Positions 9,736 to 20,219 of a DNA stretch of 64,000 bases are shown piece after piece. A program made the position numbers and the translations under genes. Below the pieces are notes generated by a model. The model saw nothing but the letters and a program-made list of their open reading frames with translations, was not told the origin of the DNA and searched no databases. The first letter of the stretch is position 1, and every line of letters begins with the position of its first letter. Location: NCBI GenBank assembly GCA_029891385.1, contig CM057228.1:58101783-58165782 (forward strand), given 5' to 3'. This DNA comes from Erythroxylum novogranatense. Taxonomy: Eukaryota > Streptophyta > Magnoliopsida > Malpighiales > Erythroxylaceae.

Positions 9736-10561
9736 ATGTGTTTTCAGGAGTTATCGAGTTTCCGCGGATCGGGAGGCGAGTTTGAGATAGACCTCGTTCG
9801 GTACGCTCTGTATCGATACCTCCGTATAGGATGGCACCGGTGGGCGAGGGAGCTTAAGGCTCGGTGCGGGCTGTTGGATAAGGGGTTCATTAGGCCCAGT
9901 GTTTCGCCGTGGGGAGCTCCGGTATTGTTTGTGAAGAAGAAGGATGAGACTTTGAGATTATGCATCGATTATAGGCAGCTTAATCGAGTTACAGTTAAGA
10001 ATAAGTACCAACTGCCTAGGATCGATGATTTATTTGATCAGTTGCAGGGAGCTCAGGTGTTTACCAAGTTGGATTTGAGATCCAGATATTATCAGTTGAG
10101 GATCGCAGAGGCCGATGTGCCTAAGAGTGCTTTTAGGAGTAGGTATGAGCATTTCGAGTTCTTAGTGATGCCGTTCGGGTTGACTAATGCCCCGGCAGCC
10201 TTCATGGCTTTGATGAATAGAGTCTTTCAGCCCTACCTGGATCAGTTCGTTATTGTATTTATTGATGACATTTTGGTGTATTCGAGGACTGAGCGAGGGC
10301 ATGCGACATCGAGGATAGTCTTTGCAGATTTTGAGGGATAGGCAGTTGTATGCCAAATTCACTAAGTGTGAATTTTGGCTGGATGAGGTGGTGTTCCTAG
10401 GCCACATCGTGTCTAGTGAGGGTATCCGGGTGGATCCTCACAAGATTGAGGTAGTGAGGAGTTGGGAGATTCCGAGGAATGTGTCAAAGTTGAGGAGTTT
10501 CCTCGGTCTAGCAGGATATTACCGGAGGTTTGTCGAGGGTTTTATTATTTACGCCCTTTGA
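9736..10561 (+). pseudogene. pol: Element B reverse transcriptase
   Basis: Frame 9736-10341 (201 residues) contains [77 protein letters not shown] and FIDDILVYS, which includes the catalytic Asp pair. SRYYQL has Arg where relatives have Gly. A frameshift near 10300 leads into 10322-10561, with [20 protein letters not shown] and VRSFLG-type thumb sequence ([17 protein letters not shown]). At the shift, CATCGAGG stands where C and E have CATCTGAGG or CATTTGAGG; the loss of one base within CTG explains part of the frame change. The domain would be complete but for these small indels. Confidence 0.88.
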
Positions 10562-11159
10562 CAAGACTTACGAGGAAGGAGTAGCCTTCAGTTGGACATA
10601 TGAGTGCCAGAGGAGTTTTGAGGAGTTGATACATCGGTTGACTACGGTGCGATGTTAGCCCCGCCATCCGGGCGGGAGGTTTCGAGGTCTTGACGATGCT
10701 TGCGATGGGGTTTAAGTGTGTCTTGATCTGACATGGGAGAGTTATAGCATATGCTTTGAGGCAGTTGAGATCCATGAGATTAATTGCCACTGCATGATTT
10801 GGAGTTACTGCGTAGTGTTTGCTTTGAAGATCGGAGACATTATTTGTATGGGGAGGCGTTCGGATCTTCGCGATCATAAAGCTTGAGGTACTTGTTGAGT
10901 TAGCGGAGTGAATCGAGAGGAGATGGTTAGAGCTGCTTAAGGACTACGACTGCACTATTGAGTACCACCCAGGGAAGGCTAATGTGGTGGCAGAGGCATT
11001 GAGTAGGAGATCACATGGTAGTGCAGCTCAGATTCAGGTTTCGAGATTGCCGTGCTTAGTTCAGTTGAGAGCTCTTAACGTGCAGATGGATTTGAGTCAG
11101 GATGGAGCTCTGATTTCGACTTTGAGGCTCAGGCTGGTATTGCATGATCGAATAGGAGA
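10562..11159 (+). pseudogene. pol: Element B RNase H remnant
   Basis: The DNA aligns by eye with the RNase H of element C. Recognisable pieces include the region before RNase H (10590-10660), the GGEAF/HHYLYGE-like segment (10840-10870) and the end [26 protein letters not shown] at 10945-11020. Frequent indels prevent a continuous frame. The conserved DALSRR end here reads EALSRR. Confidence 0.75.
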
Positions 11160-12556
11160 GTGCAGGATCGAGATCCAGTGATGGTGAGATTGATTGATAG
11201 GGTCAGATCTGGATGGCTTTCTGAGTTTGAGCTGAGAGACGGGACTCTTTGGATGGGTCAGAGGTTGTGTGTTCCGGATGTAGATGATCTGAGGCGCGAG
11301 ATCTTGGAGGAGGCTCATTTGGCTACGTATGTCATGCATCTTGGTGTCACCAAGATGTATCGCACTCTTAAGTTGCATTTCTGGTGGCCAGGTATGAAGA
11401 AACAGGTGGCGGAGTTTGTTTCTCGGTGTCTAACGTGCCCGGCGAGTTAAAATTTGACACCGGGCCCCGATGGGAGATTGCATTCGTTACCCATTCTGGA
11501 GTAGAAATGGGAACGCATTATGATGGATTTCATTATGGGGTTGCCCAGGACGTCGAGGCAGCATGATGCGATCTGGGTCATAGTGGACTGGTTGACTAAA
11601 TCGGCTCACTTCTTGCCCGATGAGGAAGCAATACCCTTGATCAGTTGGCCCGTAAGTATGTGGTAGAGATAGTTCATTGCATGGGGTCCCGATATCAATA
11701 GTGTGGATAGGGATCGAGGTTTACCGAGGTTACGGAGGAGTTTGCAATTGGCTATGTGTGCGAGGTTGAACTTGACCTGACGTTTCATCCTCGACAGATG
11801 GGCGATGAGAGGACTATTGCATTGTTGAAGATATGTTGAGAGCACGTGTATTGGAGTTACGAGTGCATGGGATCGATGTTGCCTCTAGTAGAGTTTGCTT
11901 ATAATAATCAGTACCAGAGCAGCATTGGTATGGCACCGTATGAGGCATTGTATGGACGACCGTGCAGATCCCCCTCTTTACTGGGATGAAGAGGGTATGA
12001 GGATGTTAGAGGGTCCCGAGCTGATCCAGGATACTGTGGATAAGGTGCAGTTGATTCGGAGTCGCATCAAGGCGGATCAGGATAGGCAGAAGAGTTATGT
12101 GGATCAGCATCGGAGAGAGATGGAGTATGCTGTGGGTGATAGAGGGTTCCTCAGAGTGTCTCCGTAGAGAGGAGTTCTCATATTTGGCCGTAAGGGCAAG
12201 TTGAGTCCTCGGTATATCGGTCCGTATGAGATTACCGAGAGGATTGGACCGTTAGCCTATAGATTGGCCTTGCCGAGTGAGATGTCTCAGTTGCATGACG
12301 TCTTCCACGTGAGCATGCTTCGGAGATATCGTTCTGACCCGACTCATGTGATTCCGGCTCAGGAGATCGAGATAGCTAGTGATCTGAGTTATGTGGAGGA
12401 GCCGGTGCGGATTATTGGATGTGGTCAAGCGGTTGAGAGCAGGTGATTCCATTGGTGAAAGTCCTTTGGAAGAACCATTCGACTGAGGAGGCGACTTGGG
12501 AGACTGAGGAGCACATGAGAAGGCAGTATCCTCACCTGTTCGATCAGTCAGGTAAG
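11160..12556 (+). pseudogene. pol: Element B integrase with chromodomain-like tail
   Basis: Frame 11160-11450 has the zinc-finger part (HLGVTKMYRTLKLHFWWPGM and VSRCLTCP). The core is scattered over three frames: MMDFIMGLP-like at 11517-11550, VDRDRG-like near 11700, and [19 protein letters not shown] at 11900-11955. Frame 11895-12167 carries [20 protein letters not shown], and 12201-12446 carries the C-terminal module [22 protein letters not shown] and [13 protein letters not shown]. The tail from about 12440 reads VKVLWKNHSTEEATWETEEHM, a group II chromodomain-like segment typical of Tekay/Del, ending in FRDEI just before the polypurine tract. The element is inactive. Confidence 0.87.
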
Positions 12557-12593
12557 AAATTTCGGGACGAAATTTTTATTAGGAGGGGAGAAT
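12557..12593 (+). other. Inverted repeat and polypurine tract before the B 3' LTR
   Basis: AAATTTCG-GGA-CGAAATTT (12557-12575) is followed by the purine run AGGAGGGGAGAA, which ends at the LTR. The purine run is the usual primer for plus-strand cDNA synthesis. The inverted repeat also encodes FRDEI, the end of pol. Confidence 0.8.
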
Positions 12594-15280
12594 TGTAACA
12601 TCCCGTCATTGATGGGATGGGTACAGTTCATTTCATACGTATTTGGTATGTGCATGCATTATTGCATTATGTATAATTGGCAATGAGTGTATTGGCATTA
12701 AATGCGATACATACATGTATGACATATTTCCGGTTTGATTTGGATAACTTGGATTTGGAGATGATTAGGACATGTGTGATAATTAGGTCACATGAGGCTC
12801 AAAAATTGAATTTGAGTTAAAAATGAAAGTTAGGAAATTGAATTATGAAATTGGAGTATACGATTATGAGTTTTCTATTTTTGTGGATTTATAGGAATTT
12901 TTCTGGAATTTTCGAAGTATTAGGTCCGGACCGAAAAATTGACTATTGACTGATTAATGGAGTTCCAGTTCCGTGATTAATTGGAAATTTGTATGAAATA
13001 ATTGGAGTTATGATCTTAGGAATTATTATTCATAGTTATTGGAATTCGGGAGAAATTAGAATTAGAAACTAACTCGAGGTTGTTCGGATTGGACTTGTGG
13101 CAAATGAATTTGCCAAACAAGCCTTAAGTCTCTTTAGTTTATAACTTCCTTCTTTGAATTTGACAATCACGATGCTTGTTTCCTATGAAAGAAAAACTTG
13201 AAGTTTCCTCCTTCCTCCATCGTGATTTCTTCCCTTATTGCTTCTTGATTTTCCTTCTTGTTCTTGACTTCCCCTTCCATCCTTGAATCTATCTTTGAGT
13301 TTGGTGTTGGAAAAGATGGAGACGGGTTTGGCTTTGGAGTTGCCGTGGGTGTCGATTTAGCTTGAGGCTTGAATTCTCTTGGTGATTTGGAAGGTTTAAG
13401 ACTTTAATAAAGTAAGTTCCTACTTATTTATGTTTTAAATAGTTAGATTTGAGCATTGAATTAAGGTATAATGGTTTGAAAATTTAGAAGTTTCGGAAGA
13501 TAGGGTTAGGAGGAAATTTGGTGATTTTGATTTTTGGGTAATTGTTGAATAATGGTTATTTAGTGGATCTAAGCTTAGGAATGAGTTGTGTTAAGGATAG
13601 CAATTTATTTTAGAGTGATTAGAATGGAAAGAAATGGATTGGAACTGAAAAATCTGGAAATTTTTAGGTTTTCTGGGCGTGTCTACGATTGCCTTGTGGT
13701 ATCTGAAGAACACGCTGCGGCGAGCAAGGCAGCTCTGCACGCCGCGACGAGCGCGAAAGGCGCGCCACGATGAGCTCGAGAGGCGCACGTCGCGTTGTAC
13801 ATCGTATGTCGCCATGCTTGTGACGAAGGACGTTTGGTTAAATCGCGGAGGCGTCTGGACACGCATTGAAGGCGAAGAGATAGGAGCTCGTCGCGGTGAG
13901 GGAGCAGGCGCAGCGGCGAGGAAGGCCATTTTCAGAAAATTAAGTTTTGAGGTTTTTGAATTTGGGGATTTAGGAATTGGATGATTCAATTGGTTATGGA
14001 TGAAATTCCATTTGGAGATTATGAATTCGGGATTTAGAATTTGAGATTGGAGAATTTTGGATTAATGTCGGAATTGTCATAACATGTATAGTACGTACAT
14101 TATTCGATTCATATGCATCATTGAGCATTGGAATTGATACAATTAGTAATGTTATTTATGTTTTGATTATTATGGAGGTGCCAGTGGAACGCCTATTGTC
14201 CGACGTAGGCGAGACTTCCCGGCAGTAGCTCGGAAGTTCTGAGGTGAGTAACCTAGTTAGTTTCTCAACCTATATGTGTTATATTGTATGCAATTATGCC
14301 ATGTGGAGTTAAGGATGAATTCTATGTGTTTGTTTTGATTGATTTCGGACCACAGGTGTCCGAAATATTTGGACTGTGCTACAGAAGTGTTAATTGTGTG
14401 TAAATTGTTCATAATTGGTTTCAAATGGTGAGATTTAGACATATGAAGTTCTATAGTGATGCATGTATTGTAAATTGGATATGCATACATGCGTAGAAGT
14501 ATGATCAGATAAAAGGTTGTTGTGACCGGTGCAACCACCGTATTGAGCTTTAAGCTCAACGCCTGTACGCTTCTTCGTGTCTAACGATTTTCGAGCTTTA
14601 TGCTCAGCGTATCGTGGCTTCAAGCCCGATGTTTTCGAGCCAATGGCTCAGCGTATATGAGCTCAAAGCACGGTCACAACAACGAAAAGAAAATGAAAGA
14701 GTCACATGTACATTGCATATATGAATGTTTAAATGTGAATTGTATGAAAGGCGACGCCTTATAAATGTGAAATTGAATGCATGTGATTCTTGATTGTGAT
14801 AATATATGTTATAGTGTGAAGTGTTTGCCTATGCATGAGTTGGGTGGACCATCGATGATGGTTTCTCCGAGTTCGCAAACTCACGCTAACATTGCATTTA
14901 TTTTTCGGAACGATAGTTTGACTCTAGCTCGGATAGTGAGACTTTTCTGCTTGTGTGTATGCCGCGAGAGGAGCATGGCCCATGTGCCGGTCATTGGGGA
15001 TCTTTTGGGATATTTTGGGGATGATCTAGTTAGGAGTTATGTTAATCCTCTTGGTTCTGTACAGTTGTAATCGGATAGAATTGTGAACTTATGGATTTAT
15101 GAAATGAATGAGAAGCACTGTTGGGTTTTAAAAGTTAGTGAATTTGATATTACTGCTTTATTATATTGATGCCATGAGGTTTATAGAAATGATCGAATCG
15201 TAGTGCACCCTCATCGTAGGTTATGCATCGAGTGCGACCTACAGGCCCCGCCGATATACTACGGTAGTGGGCGCTGCACA
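12594..15280 (+). repeat. 3' LTR of element B
   Basis: 2687 bp, from TGTAACATCCCGTCATTG to GCGCTGCACA. It matches the 5' LTR over its whole length except for the missing MITE, the divergent CpG-rich block 13675-13927, and clustered small differences in 14535-14995 and at the terminal hairpin (15199-15279). Confidence 0.93.
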
Positions 15281-15285
15281 TGTAA

Positions 15286-15863
15286 TCTTGTCAAATACTA
15301 AGGGGGTGCGATGCGACCGATCGAGAAATTCCACGTATATCGCTCGGCACCCAAGTGAAAACTGATCTGTTTTCTACCAAGCAGTTCGTGATCTCTTTAA
15401 CTAGGTCCTTCTGAAGCTCGGAACCTAGATTTGTAAATTTGGAGCGATCTGCTTCATCCAATACGACCCGTTGTGTTTCTTCTACGGGGTTCATCCTTTC
15501 TGTTTCTTCATCAGCTCTTACGTCCAGAGAGCTCGTCAATACCACCGCCCCGTCTAATGTCTTTGTTTCTGCCAAATAGCATTCTCTAGTGATTCTTTGT
15601 TGACCTCTAACAACACCGACTCCGCGGGGCGTTGGAGACTTCATCGCTTGATAATAGGTGGAAACAACTGCTCTGAGGGCATTCTGACTAGCCCGTCCGA
15701 TTATTGCATTGTACGCCCCTTGGAACTTTACAACTAGGAACTCAACGTCGTCCTTCTCTATTTAGCACGACTTTTGCCCGAACTTCACTTTTAAATAGAC
15801 CCGGGCGAACGGGTAGGCTGATGCTCCAGTTACTCTTTTGATAGGTCCGTCTATAGGCAGTAG
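15286..15863 (-). pseudogene. pol: Element T protease-RT linker
   Basis: Frame 15644-15291 reads SPTPRGVGVVRGQQRITREC near its start, then AETKTLDGA and further on SVFTWVPSDIRGISRSVA. These are the segments that join protease to RT in Tat elements. Upstream (15863-15645) the protease C-terminal part continues with stops. The frame ends at the B insertion (15285); the next residues of T's pol are at 5138 and leftwards. Confidence 0.83.
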
Positions 15864-16361
15864 TCAATCCTCTGGTACCTCCATCTGCTTGAAGGCATCA
15901 TAATATAACAAGTCGATCGAGCTTCCCGTATCAATCATTACGCGCTTCACCTCGTTGCCGTCCATGTTCAGATTTACAACGAGCACGTCATTATGAGGAC
16001 AACTCACTCCGTCAAGGTCTGACTCGTCGAATGATATTATCCCATCGTTTTGCCTCTTTCTTTTGGCTGACAAGTCTTCGCCGACCTGCCTGGCATACCT
16101 CTTTCTTCCTTTAGCAGTGGATCCCCCTGCTGCATTGCCACCAAATATCATGTTAATGGCCCTCACCGGTCGGTCGTCTTGTTGCCCAGTGCTCCTGTCG
16201 CCTCTTGCTCTGGACTGACCCCTTACTTCGCGTCGATCGTCAGTATTCGCATTCTGTCTCCCTCCATCATTCCTATCATTCCGCCTCCAATGCTTTCGCT
16301 TGTTGTCGGGCCGACTGGTTTTGTGCTCGTTATCTTGGTCGGCACTTTGTTTGTACCTCAC
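15864..16361 (-). pseudogene. pol: Element T protease with Lys/Arg-rich gag tail
   Basis: A 165-residue frame begins with a strongly basic, hydrophilic part (residues 1-65, many Arg/Asp/Asn), then INMIFGGNAAGGSTAKGRKR (about 70-90). It ends with VKRVMIDTGSSIDLLYYDAF, the active-site region of a retropepsin (D-T-G-S). The catalytic triad is intact. It cleaves the polyprotein in a working element. The preceding frame ends at 16365, so only a small frame change separates it from gag. Confidence 0.87.
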
Positions 16362-16364
16362 AAA

Positions 16365-17733
16365 TCATCCCAGCCTTCCCCTTCGGATGAGGGATTCGAT
16401 TTCTCTTTTCAATTGCCAGCAATCTTCCGTGTCATGACCGATGTCTTTGTGGAAATGGCAATATAAATCCGGGTTCCTATCCTTGAAGGAAGTCTTCATT
16501 TTGTTGGGTTCTTGGATAGGTTCCCCCTCCGCTCTCATGTCCGCGATGATTTCATATATCGCATTGCTGAGGGGTGAACTCCTGTTGATATCTGTGTCGA
16601 TCGGTTGGTTTTCTCCAGCTCGACTGGCCTTTCTTCCGCTTGTGCGAACCATTCGCTCTATCATTTGGCGGGCCATCATCCGACCTACGCTTCGTGTTGT
16701 TCAGCACTTCTTCGCGCTGAATGTACTTATCCTCCCTATTTCTTATTTCTTGAATGGATCGGGGCTGATCGAGGGCCAACGACTTTTTGAACTTCTCATC
16801 CCTCGTATTATTCATAAGCGCTGCCAACATGGATGAGCAAGTGAGGTCGGGGACCTCGACCGCTTCATTATTGAATCGAGTGATAAATTCCCACAAGATT
16901 TCATTCCGCCCCTGAGTCAATTGCATTACCTCCAAAGCCGTCTTCTGCGGTCGGTAACTTGTGGCGAACTGGTTTAGGAATAATAACCTGAAATCTTCAA
17001 GACATGTGATATAGCTCAGGGGCAAGCTATTAAACCATTGCCGAGCTCCCTCTTGAAAGGCCGTACAGAAAGCCTTACACTGAATGGCGTCCGGAACACA
17101 ATGTAGATTCATCATGGACTGGAAGTGCTGTAGGTAGTCCAGGGGGTTGGTCTTTCCAGTATATTTTTCTTGCGTCGGTATTTTGGTGCCGGGCGCCGGG
17201 AGGCTATCCCAGATTGCCGGAGTAAAGGGAGAGCTGTATTGAGCTGTTGGGCGATCCGGGCGGAAGCTCATGGCTGCATTGATCCGATCGTCCACGATTT
17301 TTTCTAAGGCTTCAGTAGAGTGGCGATCGGTCGTTACACTGGTCTGTCGTGCAGACGGCTGTTGTTGTGCCGGTTGAGACTGTAAAATCTGGCGATTCAC
17401 CAGATCAATCGCTTACTCAATTTGTTTTCGGGTGAGGGAGGTATGCATAGGCGCAGGAGGGTCTGCCTCCGAGAGGTGCTGGAGATTCGAGCGTATGATG
17501 GCTCCCGCGTTATCCTCCAAGGCTACGCTCTGTTCCTCTTGTTCTAGGTTTTGTGGTTGCGGTTGATCATTCGGGTCCGACGACTGCGTGCGGGAAGCAT
17601 GGTGCGTCGGCAGCGAGGTGTGAGTGCGCAAACCCAATCGTTGTAACATCAAAGCTGTGACAGCAGCTATATCAGGGTTAGCTGCTGCCGCCTGACTGAT
17701 TTGCGTGTTTCTGGACGTGGTGCCCTGATGTCG
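16365..17733 (-). pseudogene. gag: Element T gag
   Basis: Three overlapping or adjacent minus frames make up gag. 17802-17413 has an Ala- and Gln-rich N-terminal part and starts in the LTR, so its first Met is not the gag start. 17400-16552 (282 residues) has the gag core with YTGKTNPLDYLQHFQSMMNL, AFQEGARQWFNSLPLSYI and FLNQFATSYRPQKTALEVMQ. 16679-16365 ends with YCHFHKDIGHDTEDCWQLKR, the zinc-knuckle-like motif of Tat gag. A stop separates the first two frames, and a frameshift lies within 16552-16679. The protein would form the virus-like particle. Confidence 0.87.
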
Positions 17734-17735
17734 GG

Positions 17736-17753
17736 CCCCACGGTGGGCGCCAA
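17736..17753 (-). other. Primer binding site region of T
   Basis: On the minus strand the 5' LTR end is followed by TTGGCGCCCACCGTGGGG, the primer-site type seen in Tat elements. I do not assign a tRNA. Confidence 0.75.
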
Positions 17754-17754
17754 T

Positions 17755-18290
17755 TGGTTCAGCCTGATTCTGGTGAGACTGTACGTTGCCGTTTGGATCC
17801 ATGAAGTCGACTGGTGAACACGTGAATTCTGGCTTGAAGGTTCCTGCAAAACAAGGAAGGCACGTCGGGGGTTGTTTCCCGATAAGCCCCTCTAACGCTC
17901 AAGTCAGTCTTTTGGTGAAGATAGGTTCGCTGTAAGCGGAGAGAACTAGGGTTATGGTTACGAACCCCTGTTATGGCAGAATTATACCTTATATATGGAG
18001 CGGGTGCTAGGTTTAAGTCTTTACGTCTGCATGAGAGACTTCCACCTATGAACGAGCTATGGATGTATTGATTGGGCTTGGGCCTGGCATATCCAAAAGG
18101 CATAAGACCGATCCTTGAAAGATGGACCGATCGGCCCTTGGGTTGTTATGTCTGGATTCGGGTCTAGCATGACTGACCCGACTAATACACAATAAGCAAA
18201 ACATTGTCGTGTGACAGGAGTGAAGCTAAACGAGTGAAGATGAAAAGATAAACGACGTAGCATTGTAAATAATACATAATAAATGAAACA
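17755..18290 (-). repeat. 5' LTR of element T
   Basis: It ends (minus strand) in CCA just before the primer site. The start is either TGTTTCATTT (18290) or TGTCACACGA (18216); without the other LTR the choice is open. Confidence 0.65.
17989..17996 (-). promoter_or_regulatory. Candidate TATA box of T's 5' LTR
   Basis: Minus-strand TATATAAG lies about 235 bp upstream of the LTR end, in a suitable place for transcription into gag. Confidence 0.5.
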
Positions 18291-18291
18291 A

Positions 18292-18533
18292 TGTCATGTG
18301 GAGGGAAAATTTGTCTCATTGTAATTGGCGTAGCCACCAATGATTATTATAATCATTAATGTAACTGTTGGAGATAGGGAGGAGAATAACCGATAGCTGT
18401 AATTAATTTCTCTCTCTAAAAAAGCTTATATCTCTTTAGTTCATCTACTTCTTTCTCTGCCTTTCTCTCCTTTTTTCATTATTTCAATCCCTAATTTCCC
18501 AAAATTAGCTAAAAAATAAATACTTGTAATAAA
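18292..18533 (+). repeat. 5' LTR of element R
   Basis: It begins TGTCATGTGGAGGG and ends just before the primer site; about 240 bp. TTATATC with pyrimidine-rich sequence after it (18425-18480) may be the promoter. The ends are inferred without a second copy. Confidence 0.65.
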
Positions 18534-18536
18534 AAT

Positions 18537-18549
18537 TGGTATCAGAGCC
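18537..18549 (+). other. Primer binding site of element R
   Basis: TGGTATCAGAGCC is an exact methionine-initiator-type primer site. Confidence 0.88.
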
Positions 18550-18649
18550 ATCATTTAGGACTATAGCAGATGTTTCAATATGGAAAAAGGAATAGAGGCT
18601 AAGAGTGGAGATGAGTGGAGATGGGTCTGCATAATTAGATACAGGAGTT

Positions 18650-19560
18650 AAAGATAAGGCATGAACCAAGCATGCAAGAATTGAAAGAATGGATTACTCA
18701 ACTATTTCAGAAAGATAACGGTGACAATATAAAGGGAAATGTCAATCAGAGGGTTCCAAAAATTGTAAATGGAGACGGTTTCTATGAGGGACATTACATT
18801 ATTCCTACAAGTGTAGTAAGATTAAGCTGCTAGTATTCAAAGGAGAAAATTTGGGAGCTTAGGGGTTTATGTGTGAGCAATTCTTTATATTGGATCATAC
18901 ACCAGCTGAGTTGAAGGTGGGTTTGGTTATAATGTATTTGGAGGGTGAAACTTTAGCTTGGCATGAGTTATATGCAAGGAATCAATTAAGAAGGTATCCT
19001 CCTTATTGGGGTCAGTATCTGTTGATGTTGGGGTAGAGGTTCGGAGAAGAATCTTTTGAAGATCTGATAGGAGGGTTGAAGTAGTCGAAGTGTAAGGGAA
19101 TGATGAAGGAGTATTATTCTGAGTTTGACATGTTATCTCAAAAACTAGAGATGCCTAAACCTTATTTGGTTAGTATGTATTCCAAAAGGTTAAAGGTGGA
19201 GATTAAATATCTAATGAAGTTTTGGAATCCTAGAACTCGTCAACAAGCTTATGAATTAGTGAGGAAACATAAGATGGTGGCAATACATTATGTAATAATG
19301 GGAAAATTCCATCAAAGGGGTTCATATTATGCTAGAAACTCCCTGAATGTATCAAAGTCTCCCAGTCTATTGCCTACACCAGTGTGAGGAAATAAAAAGG
19401 GAGAAAAAAATGAAGTGGAGCAAAACTACTTCTAGCAAGGAATTAGACGAGTATAAAGCTAAGGTTTTGTGTTTCTAGTATGAAGAAAAATACTTACCTG
19501 GACATAGATGTAAGAAGAAAATTTACAAATGTATGTGGTTGAAGAAGAGGTGGATAGTAA
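18650..19560 (+). pseudogene. gag: Element R gag remnant
   Basis: The clearest frame (19100-19387) reads MMKEYYSEFDMLSQKLEMPK, then YELVRKHKM, a chromovirus gag pattern. Near 19470-19515 there is a zinc knuckle with KYLPGHRCKKK, but a stop and Tyr replace the residues around its second Cys. Upstream sequence (18880-19090) encodes a decayed core with FMCEQFF- and LKVGLVIMYLEGETLAW-like text. Stops throughout. Confidence 0.7.
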
Positions 19561-19654
19561 GGAGACTAAAGTAGCTAAAGAAGAAGAGACACTAAGTATA
19601 TCGTTGCAAGCTATGCTGGGAGTGTGTATGATAAAATACCAATAGATTAAAGTG

Positions 19655-19920
19655 TAAGGTATGTTAGAACGAATTGTAAGTCATATATTGGTGGATGGGG
19701 GAAATAAGCACAACTTTGTGGATAAAAAATTAATAAATAGAATTAGAAGGGAGTTCAAAGAGGTGAAGGAGTTGTCAATTATGGAAGGAGGACGAATGAA
19801 GTCAAGCTACCATTATGTCTATCGAAATTTAATATGGCAGAAGAGAGGTAAGGAATTATGTTCAGATTCCTTGATGATTGATATTGGTGGAACCAATATG
19901 GTGTTAGGAGTGTAGTGGTT
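19655..19920 (+). pseudogene. pol: Element R protease remnant
   Basis: Frame 19661-19915 (84 residues) has ILVDGGNKHNFVDKKL; chromoviruses normally have D-S-G-S-T-H-N-F here, so Ser to Gly and Ser-Thr to Asn-Lys changes have altered the active site. It ends with DIGGTNMVLGV, the second conserved protease block (usually LGGxDxVLGMxWL). Inactive. Confidence 0.75.
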
Positions 19921-20219
19921 GATGAAGTTGGATGAAATTGTATTCAATTATCAAAAAGGGATCATACTTTTTTTTTTTTTGGTTTAAATAGGAGATTAAG
20001 TTAGTGAGTGAAGGATGCAGAAACCTAGTGGAAGTTCTAGAGAAGAGGTTAGCACAAATGTGGAGTAACAAGGAGGTTATATGTTGTTTTATGGTGGTGT
20101 ATCAAGAAGGTGATACTAAAGGAAAAGATGAAAATTAGGTGGAATTAAGAACTTCACTAGAAACAGTAAAACCTATGCAATTCAAGAATAATTACAAGAA
20201 TTGTTAAAATAGTTTAAAG

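Larger units (their letters stand above)
5139..15280 (+). mobile_element. Element B: Tekay-like Ty3/Gypsy chromovirus inserted in T
   Basis: Both LTRs begin TGTAACATCCCGTCA and end near GCTACA or GCTGCACA. The duplication TGTAA is present at 5134-5138 and 15281-15285. The interior (8019-12593) has a primer site TGGTATCAGAGCATGG, gag with zinc knuckles, protease, RT, RNase H, integrase and a chromodomain-like tail, followed by a polypurine tract. All coding parts are broken by many small indels, more than the LTR divergence would suggest. Confidence 0.93.
1..18290 (-). mobile_element. Element T: Tat-lineage Ty3/Gypsy retrotransposon, split by element B, 3' end off window
   Basis: On the minus strand the order is 5' LTR (right), primer site, gag, protease, RT, RNase H, archaeal-type RNase H, integrase, 111-bp tandem array and an antisense ORF (left). 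The second RNase H, the primer-site region with TGGCGCCCACCGTGGGGC, and an antisense ORF downstream of integrase are hallmarks of the Tat lineage. Element B (5139-15280) interrupts it, and TGTAA is present on both sides of B, so the two halves rejoin exactly. The 3' LTR lies left of base 1. Pol carries only a few stops and frameshifts, so T is a moderately old, inactive copy. The right boundary (18216 or 18290) is uncertain because a second LTR abuts it. Confidence 0.85.

Noticed and set aside
17413..17802. Met at 17802 as the gag start of T
   Set aside because: It lies upstream of the primer-site region, inside the LTR, so translation of genomic RNA would not be expected to begin there.
18217..18291. 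A separate small element between the T and R LTRs
   Set aside because: It is only ~75 bp with no terminal repeats; more likely the outer end of T's LTR or residual flank.
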